DNA of 5,078 nucleotides, taken from positions 1-5,078 of the forward strand of contig JAFMSB010000161.1 in NCBI GenBank assembly GCA_017353815.1, written 5' to 3'. The DNA comes from Methylocapsa sp. (GTDB lineage Bacteria > Pseudomonadota > Alphaproteobacteria > Rhizobiales > Beijerinckiaceae). The number at the start of each line of letters is the position of its first letter. The stretch's first letter is position 1. Under the pieces are notes generated by a model. That model had not been told where the DNA came from and did not search any database. It was given only the letters and a program-made list of their open reading frames with translations. Below are positions 1-5,078 of this stretch, piece after piece. A program made the translations under genes and the position numbers.

Positions 1-1176
1 AATTACACCAAGGGCCAGGCGGTCTATGTCGCGGATGCAAGCCGCGCCGTCGGGGTCGTGCAAACGCTTTTGTCGGCGCAATCGCGCGTGTCCGTAATGG
101 AGTCAGTGCGCGCCGAATATGCGAAGGTTGCGGAAGCGCATAAACGCTCGGAGGCGGACAAGCAGCGCCTCCCTTTGGCAAAGGCACGCGCCAATGCTTT
201 CAAGCCGGACTGGGCAAGCTATGAGCCGCCGCGGCCGAAATTCTGCGGCACAAGAGTGTTTCGCTCATACGAGACCGCCGAGCTCATCCCCTATGTCGAT
301 TGGACACCGTTTTTTCAGACCTGGGAGCTTCGCGGGCGTTACCCTGCTATCTTGGATGACCCCGAAAGAGGAACAGCCGCGCGGCAATTGTTCGAGGACG
401 CGCAGCAAATGCTTGCCCGCGCCGTTGCCGAGCATTGGTTCGATCCCAAGGCCGTCATCGGCTTTTGGCCGGCGAACAGCGCCGCCGACGATATTAAGCT
501 TTACACCGGAGAATCGCGCTCGTCGGAGCTTGCGGCATTTTTTACCTTGCGCCAGCAGCTGTTGCGGCGCGATGGGCGCCCCAATCTCGCGCTCGCCGAT
601 TTCATCGCGCCAAAAGAAACCGGCAAGGTGGATTATCTCGGCGCCTTCGTTGTTACCGCCGGCGCGCAAGAAGACAAGGTCGCAGGCCGTTTTGCCAAAG
701 CCAATGACGACTACGGCTCGATCATGGTGAAGGCGCTCGCCGACCGCATTGCCGAGGCCTTTGCCGAGCGCATGCACGAGAGAGTGAGGCGGGAGTTTTG
801 GGCCTATGCGCCGGAGGAATGCTTAACCAATGAGGAGCGCATCGCCGAGGCCTATCGAGGCATTCGTCCAGCGCCCGGCTATCCGGCGCAGCCGGATCAC
901 ACGGAAAAGGCGGCCCTTTTCCGTTTGCTCGAAGCGGAGAAGCGGATCGGCGTAACGCTCACCGAGAGTTACGCCATGTGGCCCGGCGCATCTGTCTCGG
1001 GTCTCTATTTCGCTCATCCCGAAGCGCATTATTTTGGCGTCGCGAAGGTCGAACGCGATCAGGTTGAAGATTACGCGCGCCGCAAGGGGATGAGCATTGC
1101 GGAGGCCGAGCGCTGGCTCTCGCCGGTTTTGAATTACGATCCCGCCTCGTTCGGCGAGGCCGCGGCGGCGGAGTAG
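1..1176 (+). CDS. metH: Cobalamin-dependent methionine synthase, C-terminal part (5' end outside window)
   Basis: MetH transfers a methyl group from 5-methyltetrahydrofolate through cobalamin to homocysteine, giving methionine in the cytoplasm. The frame is open from base 1, so the start lies upstream; 391 residues are visible of a protein that is usually about 1,200-1,250. The first 20 or so residues (VYVADASRAVGVV) match the end of the B12-binding Rossmann domain. The remainder is the AdoMet-binding activation domain, which remethylates cob(II)alamin with AdoMet and an electron from flavodoxin or a similar donor. Recognisable signatures, in window residue numbers, are YVDWTPFFQTWEL near 98-110, VIGFWPANS near 152-160, AEAFAERMHERVRREFW near 251-267, GIRPAPGYPAQPDHTEKA near 287-304, TESYAMWPGASVSG near 321-334 and RDQVEDYARRKGMS near 352-365. 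The acidic residues and RPAPGYP loop known to bind AdoMet in the E. coli enzyme are present, so the domain looks functional. The gene ends with TAG and converges on the - strand genes. The identification is secure from family motifs. Confidence 0.97.
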   Translation, partial: NYTKGQAVYVADASRAVGVVQTLLSAQSRVSVMESVRAEYAKVAEAHKRSEADKQRLPLAKARANAFKPDWASYEPPRPKFCGTRVFRSYETAELIPYVDWTPFFQTWELRGRYPAILDDPERGTAARQLFEDAQQMLARAVAEHWFDPKAVIGFWPANSAADDIKLYTGESRSSELAAFFTLRQQLLRRDGRPNLALADFIAPKETGKVDYLGAFVVTAGAQEDKVAGRFAKANDDYGSIMVKALADRIAEAFAERMHERVRREFWAYAPEECLTNEERIAEAYRGIRPAPGYPAQPDHTEKAALFRLLEAEKRIGVTLTESYAMWPGASVSGLYFAHPEAHYFGVAKVERDQVEDYARRKGMSIAEAERWLSPVLNYDPASFGEAAAAE

Positions 1177-1219
1177 CAGCCATCAGCTCCGCCGTACCGT
1201 CACCACGTCGGAGGCGGTC

Positions 1220-1252
1220 AAAGGATAAGCCTCATAGCAAGGGCCGTCCTTT
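1220..1252. terminator. Imperfect inverted repeat between convergent genes, possible bidirectional terminator
   Basis: The arms AAAGGA (1220-1225) and TCCTTT (1247-1252) are perfect complements. Inside them GCC/GGC pairing can extend the stem imperfectly around a loop near CATAGCA. It lies about 43 bases after the metH stop and about 17 bases beyond the stop of the convergent beta-helix gene, which is where a shared terminator would be expected. There is no real T-tract on either strand and the stem is AT-weak at its base with internal mismatches, so this is only a candidate. Confidence 0.25.
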
Positions 1253-1268
1253 CGTATGGCGGCGACGC

Positions 1269-2123
1269 TCAGTGAGTGCCGACCTCGGTCAATTCCGCCC
1301 GCGGGATGAAATTGTTGCCTGCACTTACGGCGGTGCCCCCTGCTAAGCCGACCCCGTCGGGAATAAATGAAAGGTAAAGCCGGATGGTCGCTCCGTCCTC
1401 GGAGTCTATCGGAGCCGAGTTATTGGCGACTGTGCTGTCGACAATCGAGACAACGGCAACCCCTTGCGCGGCCCTGATGGATCCGGATCCAGTGCCGCAT
1501 TTTGCCGAACCACCACCATTATGGATGACAGTGACATGATCGAGTGTGCCAGGCGCGCCAACAAGATCGAGACCGATCGCATTGTTGTCCGATACAACCA
1601 CGTCCTTGATGAGAAAGACCGACTTCACTAGATTGCTGGCTCCTCCCAAAATGTCTATTCCGTCGCAAAAATTCCGGACGGCGGAATGGGCGACGGTTAA
1701 CGACCCGAACGACCCTGCCCCAGTTGGGCTGAAGGAAATGCCCGCCTGCCCCCTTTTCTCCCCATCGATCGCCAAACGGCTAATATTTATAGTGTCTTTT
1801 GGCCCGGCGTTGATGGTTACGCCGTTCCCGCCGCTTGGGATGTCGGCGATGGTTGCGCCATCGACGCCCTCGATGCTGATCGATTTGGAAATGGTCACGG
1901 GGCCGTAATTCGCCGGATCGAGCGCGGTGACTTCGCCGCCGGGCGCGGTTTGAGCAACTGCGAATTGGAACGTCCGGCATGCCGTCGCGGGCGTGGCGCA
2001 TGCGCCTGTGTCAGCACCCTTTCCTGAAACATAAGTGACGGCTGAAAGTGCCCATACCGGAGCAGCGCAAACGGAAGAGAGAAGAACCGCGCTGACGGCG
2101 AGCGGAAAAGCGATTTTGGCCAT
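1269..2123 (-). CDS. Exported protein with predicted right-handed beta-helix, function unknown
   Basis: This encodes 284 residues. A signal peptide is clear: a Lys near the start, a hydrophobic stretch at about residues 5-20 and a likely cleavage after VWA at about residue 25. The mature N-terminus has the YVSGKGADTGACATPATACRTF-type opening (residues 31-52, Cys42 and Cys49), followed by PGGEVTALDPANYGPVTISKSISIEG-like turns. Such openings are familiar from small right-handed parallel beta-helix proteins of Hyphomicrobiales. Successive coils rich in Val, Ile, Gly, Asn and Ser follow (GVTINAG, INISRLAIDG, LTVAHSAVRNF, VVVSDNNAIGLDL, DHVTVIHNGG, VSIVDSTVANNS), ending with a GTAVSAGNNFI coil. 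I see no catalytic motif of pectate lyases or polygalacturonases, so an enzymatic role should not be assumed; adhesion, matrix or surface functions are equally open. The ATG is preceded by a good Shine-Dalgarno site. The gene follows tolB on the same strand across a 207-base gap and may have its own transcription. The gene call is strong, the fold call good, the function unknown. Confidence 0.88.
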   Translation of the reverse strand: MAKIAFPLAVSAVLLSSVCAAPVWALSAVTYVSGKGADTGACATPATACRTFQFAVAQTAPGGEVTALDPANYGPVTISKSISIEGVDGATIADIPSGGNGVTINAGPKDTINISRLAIDGEKRGQAGISFSPTGAGSFGSLTVAHSAVRNFCDGIDILGGASNLVKSVFLIKDVVVSDNNAIGLDLVGAPGTLDHVTVIHNGGGSAKCGTGSGSIRAAQGVAVVSIVDSTVANNSAPIDSEDGATIRLYLSFIPDGVGLAGGTAVSAGNNFIPRAELTEVGTH

Positions 2124-2130
2124 CTATTGA

Positions 2131-2137
2131 GCTCCTT
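2131..2137 (-). promoter_or_regulatory. Ribosome binding site of the beta-helix gene
   Basis: The - strand reads AAGGAGC here, with 8 bases between AAGGAG and the ATG at 2123-2121. This near-perfect Shine-Dalgarno site fixes the start of the exported protein and agrees with the signal peptide beginning at that Met. Confidence 0.75.
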
Positions 2138-2144
2138 GCTCGGA

Positions 2145-2160
2145 GGCGCGAGATAGCGCC
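2145..2160 (-). other. Small perfect stem-loop in the leader of the beta-helix gene
   Basis: GGCGC (2145-2149) and GCGCC (2156-2160) are perfect complements around a six-base loop. In the mRNA of the beta-helix gene the hairpin would end 7 bases before the Shine-Dalgarno site, so it could affect translation or message stability. The stem has only five pairs and could be chance in GC-rich DNA. Confidence 0.25.
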
Positions 2161-2281
2161 CGGAGCCGGAGCTTAATGCGGGAATTTGCTGCCCGCGTCC
2201 CCTAAATTGGGGATTTCGGCAGCGATCGGCAGTTCTAATTTAACGAAAGGCTGATGGACGCCGTGGCAGGTCAAGACCGCA

Positions 2282-2324
2282 CGCCGCAACGCACGCGGCG
2301 GCGATCCCGGCAGAGCTAAGCCGG
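2282..2324 (-). terminator. Two tandem GC-rich stem-loops just after tolB, possible transcript end
   Basis: Reading on the - strand, six bases after the tolB stop codon there is a hairpin with arms CCGGC (2320-2324) and GCCGG (2307-2311) and an eight-base loop. Shortly after comes a second, with arms CGCCGC (2295-2300) and GCGGCG (2282-2287) and a seven-base loop. Both stems are perfect. Neither is followed by a T-run, so they are not classic intrinsic terminators; they may protect the 3' end of the tol message or act with Rho. Their position supports separating the tol operon from the beta-helix gene, but the evidence is modest. Confidence 0.33.
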
Positions 2325-2330
2325 AGTTGG

Positions 2331-3677
2331 CTAATCGAGCGCCGCGCTCCAGGACGGATCTGACGCCCAGTCCGGCGTCGGCACAGGAAATTCGGCGCGG
2401 CCAAAAATATCCGTCATATAAATTTTGGGGCCCTCCTGCCCGCCCGGATCGCGGAAAAACATGAGATAAAGGCCGTTGGGCGCCCATGTCGGCCCTTCAT
2501 TATGGAAGCCCTCGGTCAAAATCCTCTCGCCGGTTCCGTCCGGGCGCATGATGCCGATCGCGAAGGTTCCGCTCTTCTGCCTGGTAAAGGCAATATAATC
2601 CCCTTTGGGCGACCAGACCGGTGTCGCATAGCGGCCTTCGCCGAAAGAAATGCGCCTCGGCCCTCCGCCGGTCGCCGACATGACATAGAGCTGTTGGCTG
2701 CCGCCGCGGTCCGACTCAAACACGATTTCGCTCCCATCGGGCGAATAGGAAGGCGAGGTATCGATGGCATTCGAATCGGAAAGCCGGGTCGTCGTGCGCG
2801 AGCGCAGATCCAGGCTGTAGAGATTGGAGGCGATGCCCTGCGCGAGCGACATCACCACCTTTTGGCCATCGGGCGAAAAGCGCGGCGAGAACGTCATGCC
2901 CGGAAAATTGCCGACGACCTCGCGCTGGCCCGTCTCGATATTCAAGAGCAGCACCTTTGGGTCGGATGCGCCGAAGGACATATAAGTGACGTCCTGCGAG
3001 GACGGCGAAAAACGCGGCGTCACCACGAGATCGTCGCCGCGCGTCATGTAGCGCATATTGGCGCCATCCTGATCCATGATGGCAAGCCGCTTGCGGCGGC
3101 GCTCGGGCGGCCCGGTCTCGTCGACAAAGGCAACCCTTGTGTCGAAACAACCTTTCTCCCCGGTTATGCGGGAAAAAATCGCATCCGAGATAATATGCGC
3201 GACGCGGCGGGCATTGTTCGGATCGGTGACATACTGGCTGCCGGTGACTTGTGTTCCGGCCGCCACGTCCCAAAGCCGGAACTCGGCCTGCAGCCGCCCG
3301 TCGGCCGCATGGCTCACGCGGCCGGTGACCACAAACTGCGCATTGATCATCCGCCAAGCATCCATCTGCGGCACCTGATCGGGGTTGGCCACCGTCTCGG
3401 CGAACGACTGCGGATCGATTGGCGAAAGAAAGACAGAACGTTTGAAATTATTGGTGATGATGGAGGTCAACTGGCTGGCCGCCGCCTGATCTCCGGCAAA
3501 TGCGGTTATCGCGATCTGGACCGGCTTGAATTCGCCGCCACGCACGTCGAGATAGCGGTCCTGCGCGGCAAAGGCGGAAGGGGCAAGCCCGAAGCTCCAA
3601 GACAGGGCCATGGCCATGAACAGGAAAAGAGCAAATTTTTGCACGAAGGCGGGAGGCGCGGCGGATCTCAAAATCAC
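2331..3677 (-). CDS. tolB: Tol-Pal system beta-propeller protein TolB
   Basis: TolB is the periplasmic partner that cycles between Pal and TolA and helps keep the outer membrane attached during constriction. I place the start at the GTG at 3677-3675, giving 448 residues, because it has a GAGGA site six bases upstream and overlaps the tolA stop as GTGA. An ATG at 3767 would add 30 residues inside tolA ahead of the signal peptide. The signal peptide covers residues 1-37, with a hydrophobic core near 15-32 and a PSAFA cleavage site. The N-terminal domain (about 45-175) contains the [11 protein letters not shown] and AQFVVTGRV strands. The six-bladed propeller follows, with PD40-type repeats visible as [13 protein letters not shown] (222-234), [12 protein letters not shown] (266-277), [17 protein letters not shown] (310-326), [14 protein letters not shown] (354-367) and [14 protein letters not shown] (397-410). 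Length and domain order are normal for the family. Unusually, pal is not the next gene. Confidence 0.96.
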   Translation of the reverse strand: MILRSAAPPAFVQKFALFLFMAMALSWSFGLAPSAFAAQDRYLDVRGGEFKPVQIAITAFAGDQAAASQLTSIITNNFKRSVFLSPIDPQSFAETVANPDQVPQMDAWRMINAQFVVTGRVSHAADGRLQAEFRLWDVAAGTQVTGSQYVTDPNNARRVAHIISDAIFSRITGEKGCFDTRVAFVDETGPPERRRKRLAIMDQDGANMRYMTRGDDLVVTPRFSPSSQDVTYMSFGASDPKVLLLNIETGQREVVGNFPGMTFSPRFSPDGQKVVMSLAQGIASNLYSLDLRSRTTTRLSDSNAIDTSPSYSPDGSEIVFESDRGGSQQLYVMSATGGGPRRISFGEGRYATPVWSPKGDYIAFTRQKSGTFAIGIMRPDGTGERILTEGFHNEGPTWAPNGLYLMFFRDPGGQEGPKIYMTDIFGRAEFPVPTPDWASDPSWSAALD

Positions 3678-4723
3678 GACATTTCCTCGGGGTCGAAACG
3701 GACGATCCGGCCCTTCCATTGCTCGTAATAAGGCTGATATTGCGCAGGTATGCGAAGCGGGTCGCAACGCCTCACGGCCCGCATCGCGCTCTCGGCAAGC
3801 GCCTGCAGATTGGGATCGGAGGGTGGATTAAGCAGCTCGGGCGGCCCGATCAAACCGCCATCCGGGCTATAATGCACGTGGATCTCGGGGATGTATTTCT
3901 GTTGCCCGCCGAGCCCCGAAAAATTCCAGCATCGCTTGTACTGCTCCTGCAAAAGCCCATCGAGCTGATCCCACAGAGATGGCGACATTTTGGCGCCCGT
4001 TGCAAGCGGGGCGCCAAGCGAAGCTTGCTGGCTCAGCTCCTGAGCGCGCGCCTGCTTCCTCTGCGGCTTTTCCTTGTTGAGGTAGTTCGCGATATCGCCG
4101 AGGTCGAATTTGTGCTGCGGCTCGGCGGCCTCCTCTCCCGATTTCGGCTTTGCCGCAGCCTTGGGTTTTTCCTTCCGCTTCACTTCGTCAAGCAGCCTGG
4201 CGACGCTATCCGGCCTGAACTTTGGCTGAGGCTTTTTTGCCTCTGCTGCCGGTTTCGGCGGCGCTGGCGCGGCCGCTTCCGCTGCATTTTCATCGGGTCG
4301 CGGAGCGGGCGGCGGCCGCGCTGCCCCTGCGGCAGGCTCGGGCTTAGGGGCTTCCTTCGCTTGAACCGCACGCGGCGCCGGCTTTGGCTCCGGCTCGGGT
4401 TCGGCTTCGCCCGGCTCCTTCTGACGTTTGAGCGCCGACGGCGGAGCGAGGATGTCTCTCCCCGCGTCGGCAGGCGAGGGCTTTGCGGTCCGCTCCTCGG
4501 ACTGTGCGATCTTCTCCGCCCGCGGCCGGGACTTTACTTCGGCCGCGGTTTTCTCGCCTTTCGTAATTTGGCTGAACTGCTCGCTGGTTACGATTGAGAC
4601 GGGAATGCTTTCCTGTCCCTCTGTGAGTTGCGGCTCGCCGGCAAAAGAAATCAGCGCCAGCGCGAGAAGGCCGATATGCGCGCCGCCCGAGATCGCGAGC
4701 CCAGGATTTTCGGGCAGAGACAT
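3674..4723 (-). CDS. tolA: Cell envelope integrity protein TolA
   Basis: TolA links the TolQR proton motor in the inner membrane to TolB and Pal across the periplasm. The 349 residues show the three-domain layout of the family. Domain I is a short N-terminus and one membrane segment at about residues 9-28 ([20 protein letters not shown]). Domain II, about 50-245, is low-complexity and rich in Pro, Ala, Lys and Glu, with [14 protein letters not shown] runs rather than the long Ala/Lys helix of E. coli. Domain III, about 247-349, is a compact TonB-like C-terminal domain with [18 protein letters not shown], then [14 protein letters not shown] and [17 protein letters not shown]. Its only two cysteines, Cys265 and Cys320, match the disulfide pair expected for this domain. 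The ATG lies three bases after the tolR stop, with only a weak purine-rich site before it, so it probably depends on coupling to tolR. The TGA overlaps the tolB GTG. Identity rests on layout, C-terminal domain and neighbours, since the middle is not alignable. Confidence 0.95.
   Translation of the reverse strand: MSLPENPGLAISGGAHIGLLALALISFAGEPQLTEGQESIPVSIVTSEQFSQITKGEKTAAEVKSRPRAEKIAQSEERTAKPSPADAGRDILAPPSALKRQKEPGEAEPEPEPKPAPRAVQAKEAPKPEPAAGAARPPPAPRPDENAAEAAAPAPPKPAAEAKKPQPKFRPDSVARLLDEVKRKEKPKAAAKPKSGEEAAEPQHKFDLGDIANYLNKEKPQRKQARAQELSQQASLGAPLATGAKMSPSLWDQLDGLLQEQYKRCWNFSGLGGQQKYIPEIHVHYSPDGGLIGPPELLNPPSDPNLQALAESAMRAVRRCDPLRIPAQYQPYYEQWKGRIVRFDPEEMS
3684..3688 (-). promoter_or_regulatory. 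Ribosome binding site that decides the tolB start
   Basis: The - strand reads GAGGA inside the last codons of tolA, with six bases before the GTG at 3677-3675. This supports the GTG start, which overlaps the tolA TGA by four bases, over the in-frame ATG codons further upstream at 3719 and 3767. The arrangement suggests translational coupling of tolB to tolA. Confidence 0.65.
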
Positions 4724-4726
4724 CGT

Positions 4727-5078
4727 TTAGTTCTTGTTGGGATCGGTGACCAATGCGACCTTTTTGTAGCCCGCTGAGGTTATGATGGACATGACTTCCG
4801 CGACACGCCCGTAATTGACCTGATTGGCTCCGCGCACATAGATCCGGTCGTCTTCAGAGCCGGTTGCGAGTTCCTTGAGCTTGTCGGCGAGGAGGTTGAC
4901 TTCGACCGGCTGGTCCATAACAAAAACCAACCCCTTGTCATCCACAGCGACCGAAATCGGCTTCTTTTCGATATTGAGCGCCGCAGCCTTCGTTTTTGGT
5001 AGATCGATCGCGACGCCTGTCGCAAGCAGCGGGGCCGCCACCATGAAAATGATCAGCAAAACCAACATGACGTCGATA
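4727..5078 (-). CDS. tolR: Biopolymer transport/Tol system protein TolR (5' end outside window)
   Basis: TolR belongs to the ExbD/TolR family and forms, with TolQ, the inner-membrane proton channel that energises TolA. The last 116 residues are visible; about 30 are missing beyond the right edge, judging from the usual 140-150. The frame remains open to the edge and begins IDVMLVLLIIFMVAAPLL, the single membrane helix. The Asp (codon 5074-5072) is the conserved proton-pathway residue, equivalent to Asp23 of E. coli TolR. The periplasmic part follows, with VAIDLPKT, the PISVAVDDKGLVFV strand pair, IYVRGANQVNYGRVAEVMSIITSAGYKKVALVTDP and an Asn-Lys-Asn end. These are typical of TolR rather than a TonB-linked ExbD, and tolA and tolB directly downstream settle the assignment. 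tolQ is expected immediately upstream, outside the window; the operon promoter is not visible here. Confidence 0.95.
   Translation of the reverse strand, partial: IDVMLVLLIIFMVAAPLLATGVAIDLPKTKAAALNIEKKPISVAVDDKGLVFVMDQPVEVNLLADKLKELATGSEDDRIYVRGANQVNYGRVAEVMSIITSAGYKKVALVTDPNKN

Larger units (their letters stand above)
2124..2330. other. Intergenic region between tolB and the beta-helix gene
   Basis: This gap holds no convincing gene. It contains the tandem stem-loops after tolB, a short palindromic element TCCCC-TAAATT-GGGGA at 2198-2213, and a leader hairpin at 2145-2160. A TTGACC box on the - strand (2269-2274) and an AT-rich TTAAAT (2238-2243) are about 25 bases apart, too far for a normal -35/-10 pair, so I do not call a promoter. 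One is expected here if the beta-helix gene is transcribed separately. Confidence 0.5.

Noticed and set aside
265..777. A 170-codon open frame on the - strand opposite metH
   Set aside because: It is antisense to the conserved AdoMet-binding domain of MetH and has no recognisable motif.
2238..2274. TTGACC and TTAAAT boxes on the - strand as a promoter for the beta-helix gene
   Set aside because: The spacing is about 25 bases, well outside 16-18, and no better -10 lies at the correct distance from TTGACC.
2173..2487. A 104-codon open frame on the - strand overlapping the tolB end and running into the gap
   Set aside because: Most of it is a shifted reading of tolB. Its last 35 or so codons look passable as protein (CHGVHQPFVKLELPIAAEIP) but have no start or ribosome binding site of their own after tolB and cross the hairpins.
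2502..3728. A 408-codon open frame on the + strand opposite tolB
   Set aside because: It is fully antisense to a confidently identified tolB, has Arg/His/Gly-rich composition with no recognisable domain, and is the sort of long open frame that GC-rich codon use creates.
4067..4420. Pro/Ala/Glu/Lys-coding low-complexity stretch in tolA as a DNA tandem repeat
   Set aside because: The period is irregular and the bases vary; it is explained by the normal TolA spacer composition, not a tandem array.
3719..4597. A 292-codon open frame on the + strand opposite tolA
   Set aside because: Its Leu/Arg-rich translation is the complement of the Pro/Ala/Lys/Glu repeats of TolA; no signal, domain or ribosome binding site supports it.

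Overview
The window looks like chromosomal DNA of an alphaproteobacterium, most likely Hyphomicrobiales (Rhizobiales). The base composition is GC-rich. The gene content is the end of a cobalamin-dependent methionine synthase, a small exported beta-helix protein, and a compact tolR-tolA-tolB operon. A methylotroph-type family such as Beijerinckiaceae or Methylocystaceae would fit, but that is an impression from protein style, not a proof.

Layout. On the + strand, bases 1-1176 hold the C-terminal part of metH: the end of the B12-binding domain and the whole AdoMet-binding reactivation domain. The rest of the gene lies before base 1. A short convergent gap (1177-1268) follows, with one imperfect inverted repeat. 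On the - strand, 1269-2123 encodes a 284-residue exported protein with a predicted right-handed beta-helix and a good ribosome binding site. A gap of 207 bases (2124-2330) contains four short perfect inverted repeats but no recognisable gene or convincing promoter. The rest is the Tol operon, read on the - strand from the right edge: tolR (partial, 4727-5078), tolA (3674-4723), tolB (2331-3677). tolR and tolA are 3 bases apart, and tolA and tolB overlap by 4 bases.

How the genes work together. TolR and TolA are inner-membrane parts of the Tol-Pal machine. With TolQ, expected just outside the right edge, they use the proton gradient to act on periplasmic TolB and outer-membrane Pal, which keeps the envelope tight during division. 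MetH is unrelated to this: it makes methionine from homocysteine and methyl-tetrahydrofolate. The beta-helix protein has no known role; it is exported, so it may act in the periplasm or outside the cell.

Main points for a second look: pal does not follow tolB, where it sits in most proteobacteria, and the beta-helix gene occupies that place; TolA carries two related short hydrophobic motifs inside its low-complexity linker; and a coding-like C-terminal fragment may lie between the beta-helix gene and metH. I found no clear sign of a wholly new system, mobile element, CRISPR array or RNA gene.
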